Source: Zoroaster sp. YZ-2022 (Eukaryota; Echinodermata; Asteroidea; Forcipulatida; Zoroasteridae). From it: a stretch of 64,000 bases of DNA. The notes under the pieces were generated by a model. That model made no database searches. It was not told the DNA's origin and worked only from the letters and a program-made list of their open reading frames with translations. Within the stretch, counting starts at the first letter, position 1. Each line of letters opens with the position of its first letter. Position numbers and translations under genes: made by a program. Where the stretch lies: contig CM055831.1 of NCBI GenBank assembly GCA_029582265.1, positions 28,148,189 through 28,212,188 of the forward strand, given 5' to 3'. Shown here piece by piece: positions 49,028 to 59,823 of the stretch.

Positions 49028-49700
49028 TTCGGACTAACCACGGTTTGACCATAATGCTTTATTTGTTTTTTAAATATGATGAAAATTATCTGCAATTTAC
49101 CCCTTTTTCAGAAAAAAAAATGCTCACTTACGTTAAAAAGTAAAATATGGTCATCACACCTGGAGATCAGAAATCATTCCTCCATTTGTGTAGTTTTCGG
49201 GGGGAAATCAATTTTTTTCTTAATTATAAAAGTGTTCTGTTTATAATTTAACTGATTTCTGAAAAATTTTCTCCATAATTTTTCTAAAACGTAAAAAACT
49301 TCTTGCCGATCACCTTTCTCCTCCATTGACTAACGTTGTGCGTTTGTTTACAACATTTTTCCCCAAACCCATTTCCCATTGCGCGCACTATTCCGATAAG
49401 GCTTATAAAATGGTGCATTTTTCCACAATTTCCCTTCCCATTTTTGCCCATTATAGAACACTTTCTGTTTCTATGTAATCTCATGATGGTCGTTGGACCC
49501 TTAAGTACGAAACATTTTACCTGAAAATGGTGATATTTCGGAAATATTATTTCCCACTTGTTTATGCTTCGGTGGCTAACGTTAACGCACACATACAGGC
49601 AACTGTACTCTGTTTGATAAATTTGCGCGCATGCGCAATTCTATCTATACAACATGTGTGATGTGCGAATTATACGAGTTTATAATTATTATTTTAAAAA
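49028..49700 (+). repeat. Dispersed repeat with NRF1-like site, copy 2
   Basis: Direct match to 33180-33780, with GCGCGCATGCGCA at about 49625. It carries an extra stretch near 49350-49430 that is absent from copy 1. Confidence 0.75.
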
Positions 49701-49739
49701 CTGCGACAACAAAATGACACTAAGTAAGACTAATTGCGG

Positions 49740-50340
49740 TGACACCATGTGGAATCTCAATTGAGTAGTAATTAGTTCTGAAAAGAACTGGAGGTACAAC
49801 TCGACGTTTCGATCAGTATGCTCTGATCGTCCTCAGGAGAATGCCGGACTCTGGAAAATGCTGCTGCTTAAGTAGACTGCTGGAGGATCATCCCCTGAAT
49901 GGATGCTGGAGGATTAGTTCGTTGAGGCGCGCAGGCGGAACTGTTGAGACTAGGATCCTAGGGGTTAGGGAGAGGAGTGTTTTCTCACTGAACTGAATCT
50001 GTTGTTGACAAGCACAGGGGATGGAGGGTGGTTGACTTAGGATATAGGAGATCCCTCAGTCTGGGGTGGGTTATGGACTTAGGATATAGGAGATCCCTCA
50101 GTCTGGGGTGGGTTATGGACTTCGGATATAGAAGATCCTTCAGTCCGTAGTACAGTGGTCGCCAAATGTCGCTGATGTAGAAGCCGATGTCCTGTGGCAC
50201 AGTGTCGTGTTTGACGATCTTGATGGCCTCTCTGATGCGTCTGGGGTGCCATGTGTCGATACTCAGGAGTTGCTGGAACTGGGACTTCAGGACAGCAGCC
50301 GTACATGTGTTGATCTGTAACAGTGACGTCATTTATCTAA
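49740..50340 (-). pseudogene. 3' end of a GIY-YIG-type reverse transcriptase element (fragment)
   Basis: The reverse strand reads HPRRIREAIKIVKHDTVPQD then IGFYISDIWRPL (about 50255-50140). This resembles the C-terminal RRxREAIxI...SxIWxxL segment of GIY-YIG-linked reverse transcriptases of Penelope-like type. Downstream, the reverse strand at 49790-49850 can be read SPEDDQSILIETSS, a stretch I associate with the same retroelement group. Only the tail is present and it is fused to tandem repeats at both sides. The assignment rests on memory of the motif and is tentative. Confidence 0.4.
50033..50150. repeat. 42-bp tandem repeat, about three units
   Basis: 'gatataggagatccctcagt' starts at 50041, 50083 and 50125 (the last slightly changed). 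On the reverse strand it repeats the 14-residue unit DLLYPKSITHPRLR in frame with the reverse-transcriptase-like fragment. Confidence 0.9.
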
Positions 50341-50840
50341 CAAACTGTTGACCAATAGATGTCAGGAGTTGCTGGAACTGGGAGCTCAGGACAGCAGCCG
50401 TCCATGTGATGATCTGTAACAGTGATGTCATTTATATAACAAACTGTTGACCAACAGATGTCAGGAGTTGCTGGAACTGGGAGCTCAGGACAGCAGTCGT
50501 CCATGTGATGATCTGTAACAGTGATGTCATTTATCTAACAAACTGTTGACCAATAGATGACAGGAGTTGCTGGAACTGGGAGCTCAGGACAGCAGCCGTC
50601 CATGTGATGATCTGTAACAGTGATGTCCTTTATCTAACAAACTGTTGACCAATAGATGTCAGGAGTTTCTGGAACTGGGAGCTCAGGACAGCAGCCGTCC
50701 ATGTGATGATCTGTAACAGTGATGTCCTTTAACTAACAAACTGCTGACCAATAGATGTCAGGAGTTTCTGGAACTGGGAGCTCAGGACAGTAGCCATCCA
50801 TGTGATGATCTGTAACCGTGATGTCCTTTATATAACATTG
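50240..50840. repeat. Minisatellite, 99-bp unit
   Basis: About six units spaced exactly 99 bp: 'gaccaatagatgtcaggagt', 'tgctggaactgggagctcag', 'gacagcagccgtccatgtga', 'tgatctgtaacagtgatgtc'. The first unit overlaps the N-terminal codons of the open frame at 50332-49985 (reverse), so the repeat grew from the retroelement fragment or its edge. Confidence 0.92.
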
Positions 50841-51604
50841 AACTTTGTACCTGATCGCCAGACGCTGTTCGCGTTGGACCAAGATCGTTCTTTTATTCCC
50901 ATTCATGAATGCCCTCCTGATTCTGTTGTAAAAATATAAAAAACATTGTTGCAAAAACTGGAATAATTTACATCCAGAAACACAGATGCAGCTGGTGCAT
51001 CTCAAATGAACTTACACAACTGTTTAAAGGGAAGGTACAGCATTGGTAATGACATGAACACAAAATGATCAAATTATTATATGAAAGCTAACTTGAAAAT
51101 ATAAATTATATCTCAAGTGCTTGCATTTAAACAAAAAATGAACAAAATAGGAAATTTCCTGCAATGTTTATTCTGTAAAAGTTTTTTTAAACATTTTTCT
51201 TAAGACTTGACTCCACATTGAACTGAAACTGGTTGATTCAAGTACATCTTGGTTCAAAGAGAGAAAGCATCCTTGTAGAAGCAGTGATACCAACATTAAG
51301 ACTGGTCTTAAACAACCATGTGATCACATCTCAACCAATCAGAATTCCTAAACCTAGTCTAAACTGCCTCTGAGTCATTTATGAATTTTCCAATTTTCAG
51401 GCCAACTAAACCAATTCAACTAAAACAAAGTCCCTTCTTTCCTGAAGCTAAGTTAATAATTTATGACCTTCTCCCACCATCCTCCTCCAACATTCCCTGC
51501 AAATCCCCATCATTTCAAATGAATATTCCCCAGTATCATTGTCCTGAGTCATGACTACAGCATTTCTTAAAATTACAAACTACTTCTGACAGTTTCATTC
51601 TTAA

Positions 51605-51815
51605 TTAAAGGGACAATATCATCACGATCAACAGGGCATGGAATCTGAGTGCTAGTTTTAGATTAACTCAGTGACTGACATGATAAGGTCATATTACTGT
51701 TACTGCTGCATAAATGAATCAGTAATTTTCAGTCACTGTGTTCATCTTAAACAAGAACACTGATTCCATGCCCTGTTGAAAATCTGCTTTGATCGTGGCG
51801 ATACTGTCCCTTTAA
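51605..51815. mobile_element. TTAA-type MITE, arm C
   Basis: Runs from TTAAAGGGACAATATC to GATACTGTCCCTTTAA, with mirrored 'cagggcatggaatctgag' and 'tgattccatgccctg'. It is the counterpart of 24283-24506. TTAA at both ends could be the target duplication. Confidence 0.82.
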
Positions 51816-52139
51816 CAAAAATTCGAGAGAAACAAATATTAGTACAAATTCAATATCTGGAATTTTCATTTTAAAATAAAGTACATTTTACCTGCACTAA
51901 ATCTATATCACAGTGAATTGGTGACACATCACAAACCCAAATATTGGTCAATATCAACATTTGAGAATGAAATAACTCACATTTGATCATGTTTATTGTA
52001 ATAATAAAATGATCTATGATTATATTGAGCATAGTTCTATAGCTCCCATAGAGTAAAGAGTCAATGATGTAAGGGTGTAGGGCAATGGGTTAAATGGGAC
52101 TATGAATTTATCACACTACTCCTATGAGGATTCCCTTAG

Positions 52140-52480
52140 CCAACTCTGGTGTACACCAACGTTTTTAGTACATTTCTGGTGTACTTTTAGTGTACCTGTT
52201 GTCTGCACCAGAAGTATACCAATATAAACTCTACACCAATGGACACCAATAGAGCACCAATAGAGCACCAAATTGTCTTTGTCAATTTGCAGCGTGCACC
52301 AATAGTGCACCAAATACACTTGGGCCTATTCTGAATTTCTCCTACACCAATAAGGCACCAAAATTACTTACAAATAAAGTAACCACACCAAACATGCACC
52401 AGATATACTTAGTCTGAATCAAACTGCAGATACACTTATATTAGCCTGAATCCCCCTACACCAATAAGGCACCAAATGTA
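52140..52480. repeat. Left CACCAA array of element 2
   Basis: Many copies of 'acaccaat', 'gcaccaaa' and 'gtgcaccaa', mostly on the plus strand, with a few inverted 'tggtgtac' near the tip. A matching array, also plus strand, is at 55310-55680. Confidence 0.85.
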
Positions 52481-52554
52481 CTTTAAAACTTGATTCCACT
52501 TTAAAAGACTCTACAGTGTGGACATGGTTGACCAGCTAGGTCTATCCCTTATAG

Positions 52555-52725
52555 AAAAATTAGCTTGCGGCAATCTTAACGAGCTTGCCGCAAGTTTATA
52601 TATTATGCTTGCGCTCTTTTCTGCAAGGTTAAAACTAACTCACTGCAAGCTTGCCACAAGCTGCATAGCTCTTTGCAAGCTTGCCTGGTTATCAGCAAGC
52701 TTGCCTTCTTGCAAGCTTGCTGGTT
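52555..52725. repeat. Left GCAAGCTTGC palindrome cluster of element 2
   Basis: Four exact copies of the 10-bp palindrome (52644, 52675, 52694, 52711) plus partial ones such as 'gagcttgccgcaag'. Confidence 0.9.
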
Positions 52726-53740
52726 GTTAATAATTGTACTATATTTTATTCTTCATGTATAATTCTGTAATTAAACTTCGTCTTGCATTTTACAATGCAT
52801 ATGCTTTTTCAAGGAAATACATGTATAATCCTCAGCATATATATATATATATATATAATCCTCAGCATATATATATATATATATATTATATATATAATAT
52901 ATATATATGCAATTAAATTTTTTATTCAAATCAGTGAATTACTCATAGTCCAAAAAGTAATTTATTTTCAGAAAGTACATACATATATGTAAATGTAGAA
53001 TTATGTATGTACAATTTTGAAATAACACATAATATTCAATTTATGTATGATATTAAATCCCTCAATATTGTTTGGCAAATCATGAAATCTAGTAATAAAA
53101 AGACTATATAAAGTTCTATATACCTTCTATTCTGCCTCCTTTAATGTATAGCAGAATCATATATTGTTCATGCCTAAAGTATATACACAAGTTTGAAATG
53201 AAATATATTTGTAATTGCTACCAAAGTGATTTTGAACCAACTAAGTGTTTTTTCATCATTTCATCATTCTCTAGCCTATACATGGAGAATAAATAAACAA
53301 CCTGATGGTCAATCATTTTACTAACCTAGCTATAGCTGTGATCTGATGAGTATATTTGTGGAGGCAGCATATATTTATCAAATGTACAGGTGTACATTAA
53401 TACATACTATACATGTACAACTACATGATGTCTTTCCTCATACCCAAATACATTAAACTTAAGTAAGTTAATTGTTTATTTGTGTAACCCACTTATTGGA
53501 ATTACAGACTACAGGCAAGCAAGCTGTAATTGATACCTATAGTGCAGTGCACATAATTTGCATTGATTATGTAATACTATCACTGTATGGGGTAGTGTGT
53601 GTAACTTGACACTGTGTGGCCATAGCTGTCTGGCCAATCATTGGACCTTAATTCATGGTCAAGCTATGTATATGCCTCTGCAGTGTGTGCTCTAAATTCA
53701 AACTGGAAGAAACAGATCTACAGTATACAGCAGTTTTTCA

Positions 53741-54691
53741 ATGGAAGCAGTGAAATTTCAAGCAAGTTTTGTGATGCAGGATGGGATTAATGATGGTAAG
53801 ATGATTGTACTTTTTCAGTCTTATGAACTGTATGAATGATTTTATTTCATGTGAATGTGAATTGTACACTATGGGCTATTGAGTGCTGCAAATACAGAAA
53901 TGCTGAATGCAGTCTTGAATTGATCTGTAAACCTATAATATTGAATTTTGCAAATGAGTGCAAACATTTTTTAGTTTTGAAATGGTGTTCATTAGTTTTG
54001 CTATTCATGTTGTATTGTAATGATTTCATTAACAACTACATGGTGTAATCATATGGTAATTCAGGAATAATTAACTGAATGATGATTGAAAAGCATGTGT
54101 AAATACTGCATGGCTCTATATGTTGCCTCTAGAAAATATTGCAGTTACATCCACATGATGGATAGATACAAGAAGTTACATGTACATATCCATTATCATT
54201 ATATTTAAGAACTCATCAGGAGGTTCCTTTTCGAAAATCTAATAATTTGGGGGTGATTTACATCATGGAAAGAGCATGCATGCCTGCATGTAGCCACATT
54301 TCAAATTTAAATTGGTGGAAGGAGAAATATCTGGCTTTTCTAATATTTGTCTCCTTTCTTTGAATACACAGACTAAGTTGTTCTACGATAAACTACATAT
54401 GACTGATGCTGCTACTGTGATCAAAGATTGGATGACAACCAGCCTCTATCTCCCTGATGAAGCTACAGCATTTCAACATTTTCCAAAAAGAGATTATATA
54501 CTTCATATGCTGTTGCACAAATATACTGACATAACATGAACATTTAAATTTTGATTGTTCATTCTTAAATGGTTGTATTATCTTTTGGCTATACTGTTAT
54601 TGTTATTATTTCAAAAATGTTATTGCACATATGTAAAGATAATATTTAGCCAAAAAACAAACGATGAATTCATATTTGATTTACAATAAAA
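53741..54691 (+). CDS. Exon-like open stretches in element 2, unidentified
   Basis: Two pieces look exon-like. 53741-53795 starts MEAVKFQASFVMQDGIND and ends at GATG|GTAAGA. 54372-54539 follows 'ctttgaatacacag' and encodes TKLFYDKLHMTDAATVIKDW, a further 35 residues, and a TGA. An AATAAA follows at about 54686. The phases of the two do not match directly, so a further exon would be needed. I do not recognise the protein and see no transposase motif. It may be chance, host cargo, or the remains of an element gene. Confidence 0.25.
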
Positions 54692-54969
54692 TGATTCCCT
54701 GCATGGTCACAATCAAAATGTATCCCTTAGCCTACATACAAGCTAAATTATTATCCACCAAAGATGTCAGATATGTATAGCTACTGGTTTTATTTTACTA
54801 ACCTACAAGTTAGCCTTTGCAAAGCTGATGTTTTCATCAGAAATCTTGTAGATCGACATACATGTATGTCAGCTTGCATATTATGTGCAAGCTTAATATT
54901 TAGATCTTGGCAAATAGAAATATCTGCAAGCTCCATTAAGCTGCAAGGTGTCTGTAGTTTTAGTTTGCA

Positions 54970-55155
54970 TATTCATGCAAGCTTGCAAGATTGCAGAAAG
55001 CTTAAAATCTTGTCTGCAGCAAGCTTGCCCTAATTTTCATTTTTGGAACCCCTGCAAGCTCACAGGCTTGCTGCAATGTTGTCTGCAAGCTTGCCGTGAA
55101 GCTTGTCCGCAAGCTTGCTGCAATCTTGTCCGCAAGCTTGCTGCAAGCTTGAACT
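54970..55155. repeat. Right GCAAGCTTGC palindrome cluster of element 2
   Basis: Five exact copies (about 54977, 55019, 55085, 55110, 55131) plus partial ones, in mirror position to the left cluster. Confidence 0.9.
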
Positions 55156-55309
55156 AATTTACATTTTTGGAAGCCAGCAATCAAGCACCATGATATTTCT
55201 GTAAGGGTATACTGCAGTTATTTTTACATGTATATACACGAAGTCTGCACTCATTTTGGTAGTTTTCCAATGTGAAGTATAACATAAAACAGCTAGACCA
55301 ATGCTTTGG

Positions 55310-55680
55310 TGCATGTACTAGTTTAAATAATTTGGACTACACCAAAACCATATGCACCAATGCTACACCAATATCACCACTCGTGCACTGTTGGGACTAC
55401 ATGTACACCAAAACTACACCAAAACCATATGCACCAATACTACACCAAATTTTTCAGCACCAAAATGCACCACTGGTGCTCTTTAGTACTAATTTAAATA
55501 ATTGGGACTACACCAAAACTGCACCAACCAGTACAAATTTTAGGTTGGGTGTTTCGAGGGTACACCAAAAGTGCACCAATAACACAGCTCTGGTGTAGTT
55601 TTGGGGTACACCAATTTTTTTCAAATGCCTACACTAAAACTGCACCAACTTGGCACCAAAACGGCACTAAAGTTGGCTAA
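55310..55680. repeat. Right CACCAA array of element 2
   Basis: Repeated 'acaccaaaac', 'gcaccaatac' and 'gcaccaaaac' on the plus strand. The orientation is the same as at the left end, so this layer is a direct rather than inverted repeat. Confidence 0.85.
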
Positions 55681-55926
55681 GGGTTGACCAGAAACTTATA
55701 ACAATGCAACTGGATTTAGCAACTCCTGACCAATGAGAGCCTGACAATGCTGGGCAGTGGTCAGAGCTTTCTCAGACATTTCAAGGAATCAGTCTCACTG
55801 TGTGTCAGTGTTTCAACAAGGGCTTTGGTTATTATTTACAGAGAAGTCACCTATCAGTCATGAATAGTGCAGTTATCAGCAGTGGTAAAAGTCAGAGAGA
55901 AGTTAGTATTTGTATTGTATTAACAA

Positions 55927-56005
55927 GTGTGAGTATAATCATATAGCAAGGACCTTACTCTATGGTATAATCTATGGGATACTATCCTGTAGATTATACT
56001 CACAC
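55927..56005. repeat. 80-bp hairpin in TRIM promoter, copy C
   Basis: Arms 'gtgtgagtataatc' (55927-55940) and 'gattatactcacac' (55992-56005). The centre 'ataatctatgggat' adds partial pairing. It is the mirror copy of 23646-23724. Confidence 0.7.
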
Positions 56006-56199
56006 TTTACAACACAAGCAGGATACAATATTATATACAACATCATGCAACACAGCTGAACTTTCACAATGAAGTTCAATATGCATACGTCATTGAGTCA
56101 AACAATTATGGTACACTGTATTCACTGTGTACTGTACATATCAGTCAGGTAGACCTATGACCTAATGACTTTGTCACGTACTCTACCAGGAACTAAACT

Positions 56200-56339
56200 G
56201 TGTTTGTCAATTAGCGCCATTTTATTTGGGATCCGCCCTAACGTTACATGTAGCAACATTTGCTCTGTCTTCAACAAGAAAAATTGACTTCATTTTGTGT
56301 TCAACTGGCTTCAATAAAACAAAGTAAAACCACTGTGAG
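56200..56339 (+). promoter_or_regulatory. Core promoter and 5' noncoding exon 1, TRIM copy C
   Basis: GCGCCATTTT at about 56214 (YY1-like in reverse) and 'aacgttacatgtagc' precede a short untranslated exon ending ACTGTGAG|GTAAGC at 56340. The intron runs to 57537. The start site is not known. Confidence 0.5.
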
Positions 56340-57537
56340 GTAAGCTAACATTTGTCATGTTTGTTTAGATGTTTGGAGTGACTTCTATGGACAGTGAATA
56401 TAGTGATTATGATTTTGTTCATCTACTCAGCGGATTGAGTTTTACCATACGGTACTTCCACAAGGTTGTGGGATCACAAAATCCTGTAATGAATGTTGAA
56501 CTCAGTTTAGAAATTCTAATTCAGTGTATGATGTATTATAAGAAATTGTCTTCTTGTTGAAACATATCTATATGATACAAGTTAAATGATAGTTGAGACA
56601 AATCAGGTCAGCAATACACACTGGAGATTAAAGATGTATCGCCGTGTTTTATCAGCAATTTCCTTTTAGAAATTAAAAAAATACTTTGAAATTGGAAATT
56701 TAAAAAACAATAGTTGTCCGCATCTTGGTATAGCAGTAAGAATTTATGAGGGGACCTAACATCAATTAATTTTGGTACATATTTACTCTAAAACCAGGCT
56801 TTTTCCTTTCACAAGTAAAATAGCAATGCATAATTGCTGGAAATTGCTGTTAAAATACCAAATAACACTGGCGATGAATCTTTAAACAGGAACGTTTGAA
56901 AATGTTTGGTAAAATTTGAAGAAAATAAGTTTTTATATGAGATATTTATTTAATATTGATTTGTTGTTGGTTCACTAAAGTTTTAAGAAATTAAATAAGA
57001 CATCAACAATTCTTGTACGTATACCAATAGATGAAGTGAAAACCTAATCATTGTAATGAATTGAGGATGTAACATTCAATTTTGGTTTTAATTATTCTGT
57101 CAATATATGTTTAACTGGATTTTTTGTTAGATGTCTGGTTTTAAAGTTCACAACTTTGGTGACCAAACACAATTTAAATCTCCAGTATTTTGTCAGCATG
57201 AGTACACAATACATCTTTAATATTAACCTTTAATAGATGACCAAAACAAGGCTAAATTATTGGTATGGAGGGATAAGCACCTCCCAGGAAATGCCTTCCT
57301 TTTCGAAATTGACATTGAAATTTGTTTTAATAAGAACATGACAAATAATTTGATACTACAGTAAATATTGTTAAACAAGATTTATTGAAAAATTTATCTC
57401 AAATGTAATTTGAAGCTTTTTTCTGAATGTCAAATAAGCTTTTAAACACTTTTGACAAACTTATTGTTGTATTACCTGATGTGAGCCTGATATTGAGTCT
57501 GCTTTTACATTTTATTCCATACATCATTTATAAACAG
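56340..57537 (+). other. Intron 1 of TRIM copy C
   Basis: GT at 56340, AG at 57536-57537, 1198 bp. It contains the empty target site of element 1 at 56387-56388. No other feature was recognised. Confidence 0.65.
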
Positions 57538-57547
57538 ATCTATAGAA

Positions 57548-58856
57548 ATGGCTACTTCTAAACCAACATTGGGTTCAGCTCTAGAGAAAATCAGCAAGGA
57601 TCATCTCGAGTGCAGTATTTGCAAAGAGGTGTACAGACAACCCAAAATACTGGACTGTGTCCACAGCTTCTGTGAAAACTGTTTAGATGAATATCACACT
57701 ACCAAATACAAGGATGCTGTCATGATTCCTTGTCCTTTGTGTCGACGGGAGACACAACTTCCTACGATGGGTGTTCCAGGCCTCAAGACCAACTTCTATC
57801 TAATTGGTCTTGTTGAGGAGATCACATTGCAACAGAAGTTGGTCAGCTCATCAGGCAACACAAAGCTTACCTGTGAATTATGCAATGAGGGAAATGAGGC
57901 TACACATCGCTGTCTGGACTGCCTGATGAATATTTGCGGAAACTGCTACAAAATACATCAAAAAATTCCTGCATCATCCAATCATACCATTGCTCCTTTG
58001 GAAGACTTTATTCAGGGGAAGGTAGCAATAAAAGAGACAAAACAAAAACGTCGACCAGAATGCCAAACCCATGAGGGTGAAGTGGCATGGTTCTACTGTG
58101 TAACATGTGACAAGTTGATTTGCCAAATTTGCACTGTCCTACACCACTGTAAACCACAACATGAGTACATTGAGTATGACCAAGCCTCATCCACATATAA
58201 ACAGTCATTAGCTCAATTCTTTACTCTCCTTGAAGGAGTTCTCAAGAAACTTGAACAATCTCTAGCAACTGCCTCAACAATGAAAGACAAACTCGGCATC
58301 ACAGTTGAAAGAACCATGGCAGAGGTGAAGAACAGAGCTAATGAGATCAGGGCTGAGGTAACAGCTCAAGAGAGTCGCATCATTGATGAAATCAAAAACC
58401 TCCACAAAGATCATAACAACAAATTGGATGAATATGAGCAAACAGTGAGTGTAATCTCACAACAAATACAGCATTCACTGGAGACCGCCAAAGATGTCAC
58501 CAACAATTCATCAGATCCTGACTTCCTTGCACTCTATCCCACTATCAGCAAGGACTTGAAATTTCTCAGCAGTCAAAGTCTTCCCAAAATTGATCAGAAG
58601 CTTTGTCATCTGAGATTCAAGGAGAGTCAGAGGGTTGGTGATATCAATCTTGGTAAGGTGGAGCTGCAGGAACCCAAGTGGGAGCTGTGTGATGAATTTG
58701 GCAAAAAGGGAGGTGGTTCAGGAGAATTCAATGCGGCTTGGGGTATTGCTGCTTGTCAACCTGGTGATGAGATTGCAGTGACAGACCTTGATAATAGGAG
58801 AGTTGTAATCTGCAGCACCAAGGGACATCAGAAAAGAACCATTCCAATACAAGGAA
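57548..58856 (+). CDS. TRIM-NHL E3 ligase, exon 2 (RING, B-boxes, coiled coil), copy C
   Basis: Intact counterpart of 18114-16806, with the same 436 codons plus one base, the same RING, B-box1, B-box2 and coiled-coil layout, and serine instead of isoleucine at residue 100. The exon begins after the acceptor at 57537, and the ATG is the first in the exon. The donor is GGAA|GTAAGT at 58857; reading past it gives only a short intronic extension and a stop, which is why the exon is ended there. With 62661-63283 it gives a 643-residue protein of the invertebrate TRIM-NHL group, close in plan to TRIM2/3/71 but without a filamin domain. Such ligases act in cytoplasmic ubiquitination or RNA control; some animals have many copies with suspected immune roles. 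The specific function here is unknown. Confidence 0.93.
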
Positions 58857-59271
58857 GTAAGTTTCTTATGTACACATTATGCATTCAATAGCATGTAGTG
58901 TAGTACAGTGCATGCTGTGTAAAAACAAGACTGTGGTGCAGTACATTTTATTTAAACATTTTACATGTCAAATTCACAAAGCTACAAATCCATTTAAAAA
59001 AATAATAAATAAAAAAATTACACAGTATAAAAAAATATATAACGAGTGAACAACAGTGAAAATGAAACAACAGCTTCAAACAAAGACAATACCCTGTAGA
59101 ATTACAAGTGAACTTAAATCTATATTCTAAACCACTCTTTAACAAAGACTTTATTTATTGTTATGACTCTCAATTTCTTTTGTTAGTTTTTAAACAAACG
59201 TCTAAAAATGCATCAGTCCATGCGGCTTATTCAGCCAATTTGCAGAAAGAACACACTGCTGTTTAAGTATA
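58857..59271 (+). other. Large intron of TRIM copy C, first part
   Basis: The intron runs 58857-62660 and matches the intron of copy B. This part is AT-rich and holds nothing else that I recognise. Later parts hold the SINE, a minisatellite and a MITE. Confidence 0.6.
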
Positions 59272-59550
59272 ATAATAATAATAATAATAATAATAATGTA
59301 TAGATTTATATAGCGCACGTATCCACCAACTAAGTGGCGCTCAAGGCGCATTATATTATTATCCCTGCTCATAAGGCTCATAAGGCTCATAAATCATTCC
59401 TGAAACCATCTCAGCTCCCTGGGGAGTATACAGCTCAATTGCTGCCATTTCTAGCGCATAGAGAGCAAACCATCTCTGCCTTCACAGGTACCCATTTAAC
59501 CCCTGGGTGGAGAGAAGCAATTATGGTTAAGTGTCTTGCTCAGGACACAG

Positions 59551-59637
59551 GTGTCACGGCCGGGGCTCGAACCCACACTCTGCTGCTGGCAACACCAGAA
59601 CTTGAGTTCAGTGCGCTAGACCCCTCGGCCACGACAA
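59551..59637 (-). tRNA. tRNA-Leu(CAA)-like unit, inner copy (SINE head)
   Basis: 87 nt with A-box-like TGGCCGAGGGGT, anticodon region ACTCAAGTT and B-box GGTTCGAGCCC. The acceptor ends pair poorly at the 5' side (TTGTCGT against GTGACAC). It is part of a SINE, not a free tRNA gene. Confidence 0.7.
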
Positions 59638-59736
59638 TCCACTTTTCGTGCATTATACAACACACGGGACCTACGGCTTTACGTCCCATCCGAAGGACGA
59701 AGCAATTATGGTTAAGTACCTTGCTCAAGGATACAA

Positions 59737-59823
59737 GTGTCACGACCGGGGCTCGAACCCACACCCTGCTGCTGGCAACACCAGAACTTGAGTTCGGTGC
59801 GCTAGACCGCTCGGCCACGACAC
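59737..59823 (-). tRNA. tRNA-Leu(CAA)-like unit, outer copy (SINE head)
   Basis: 87 nt. GTGTCGT can pair with GTGACAC over seven positions including two G-T pairs. A-box TGGCCGAGCGGT, anticodon context ACTCAAGTT (CAA), a long variable arm and B-box GGTTCGAGCCC are present. The length fits tRNA-Leu. It lies in a SINE and likely served as its Pol III promoter. Confidence 0.75.

Larger units (their letters stand above)
52133..55683. mobile_element. Element 2: 3551-bp transposon with nested arrays
   Basis: It starts CCCTTAGCCAACT and ends AGTTGGCTAAGGG, with TT at 52131-52132 and 55684-55685. Arm B has the empty site with a single AA/TT at 23966-23967. From each end inward the order is CACCAA-rich repeats, then GCAAGCTTGC palindromes, then an AT-rich core with an (AT)n tract at 52830-52912. 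No transposase was recognised. The terminus, duplication length and array layout parallel element 3. Confidence 0.93.

Noticed and set aside
49795..49850. Hammerhead-ribozyme-like string on the reverse strand (CTGAGGAC, a GATCAG/CTGATC stem, GAAAC)
   Set aside because: The core does not fit. If the stem includes the outer C-G pair, the conserved G of GAAA is used up; if not, an extra unpaired C follows CTGAGGA. No closing stem I or III was found. Better read as the retroelement coding tail SPEDDQSILIETSS.
56369..56560. 63-codon open frame just after the noncoding exon of TRIM copy C
   Set aside because: It lies within intron 1 and is interrupted in arm B by element 1. No domain or splice support.
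59540..59818. Open frame of about 90 codons on the minus strand with repeated SSGVASSRVWVRAP
   Set aside because: It is the translation of the two tRNA-like SINE heads, not a protein gene.
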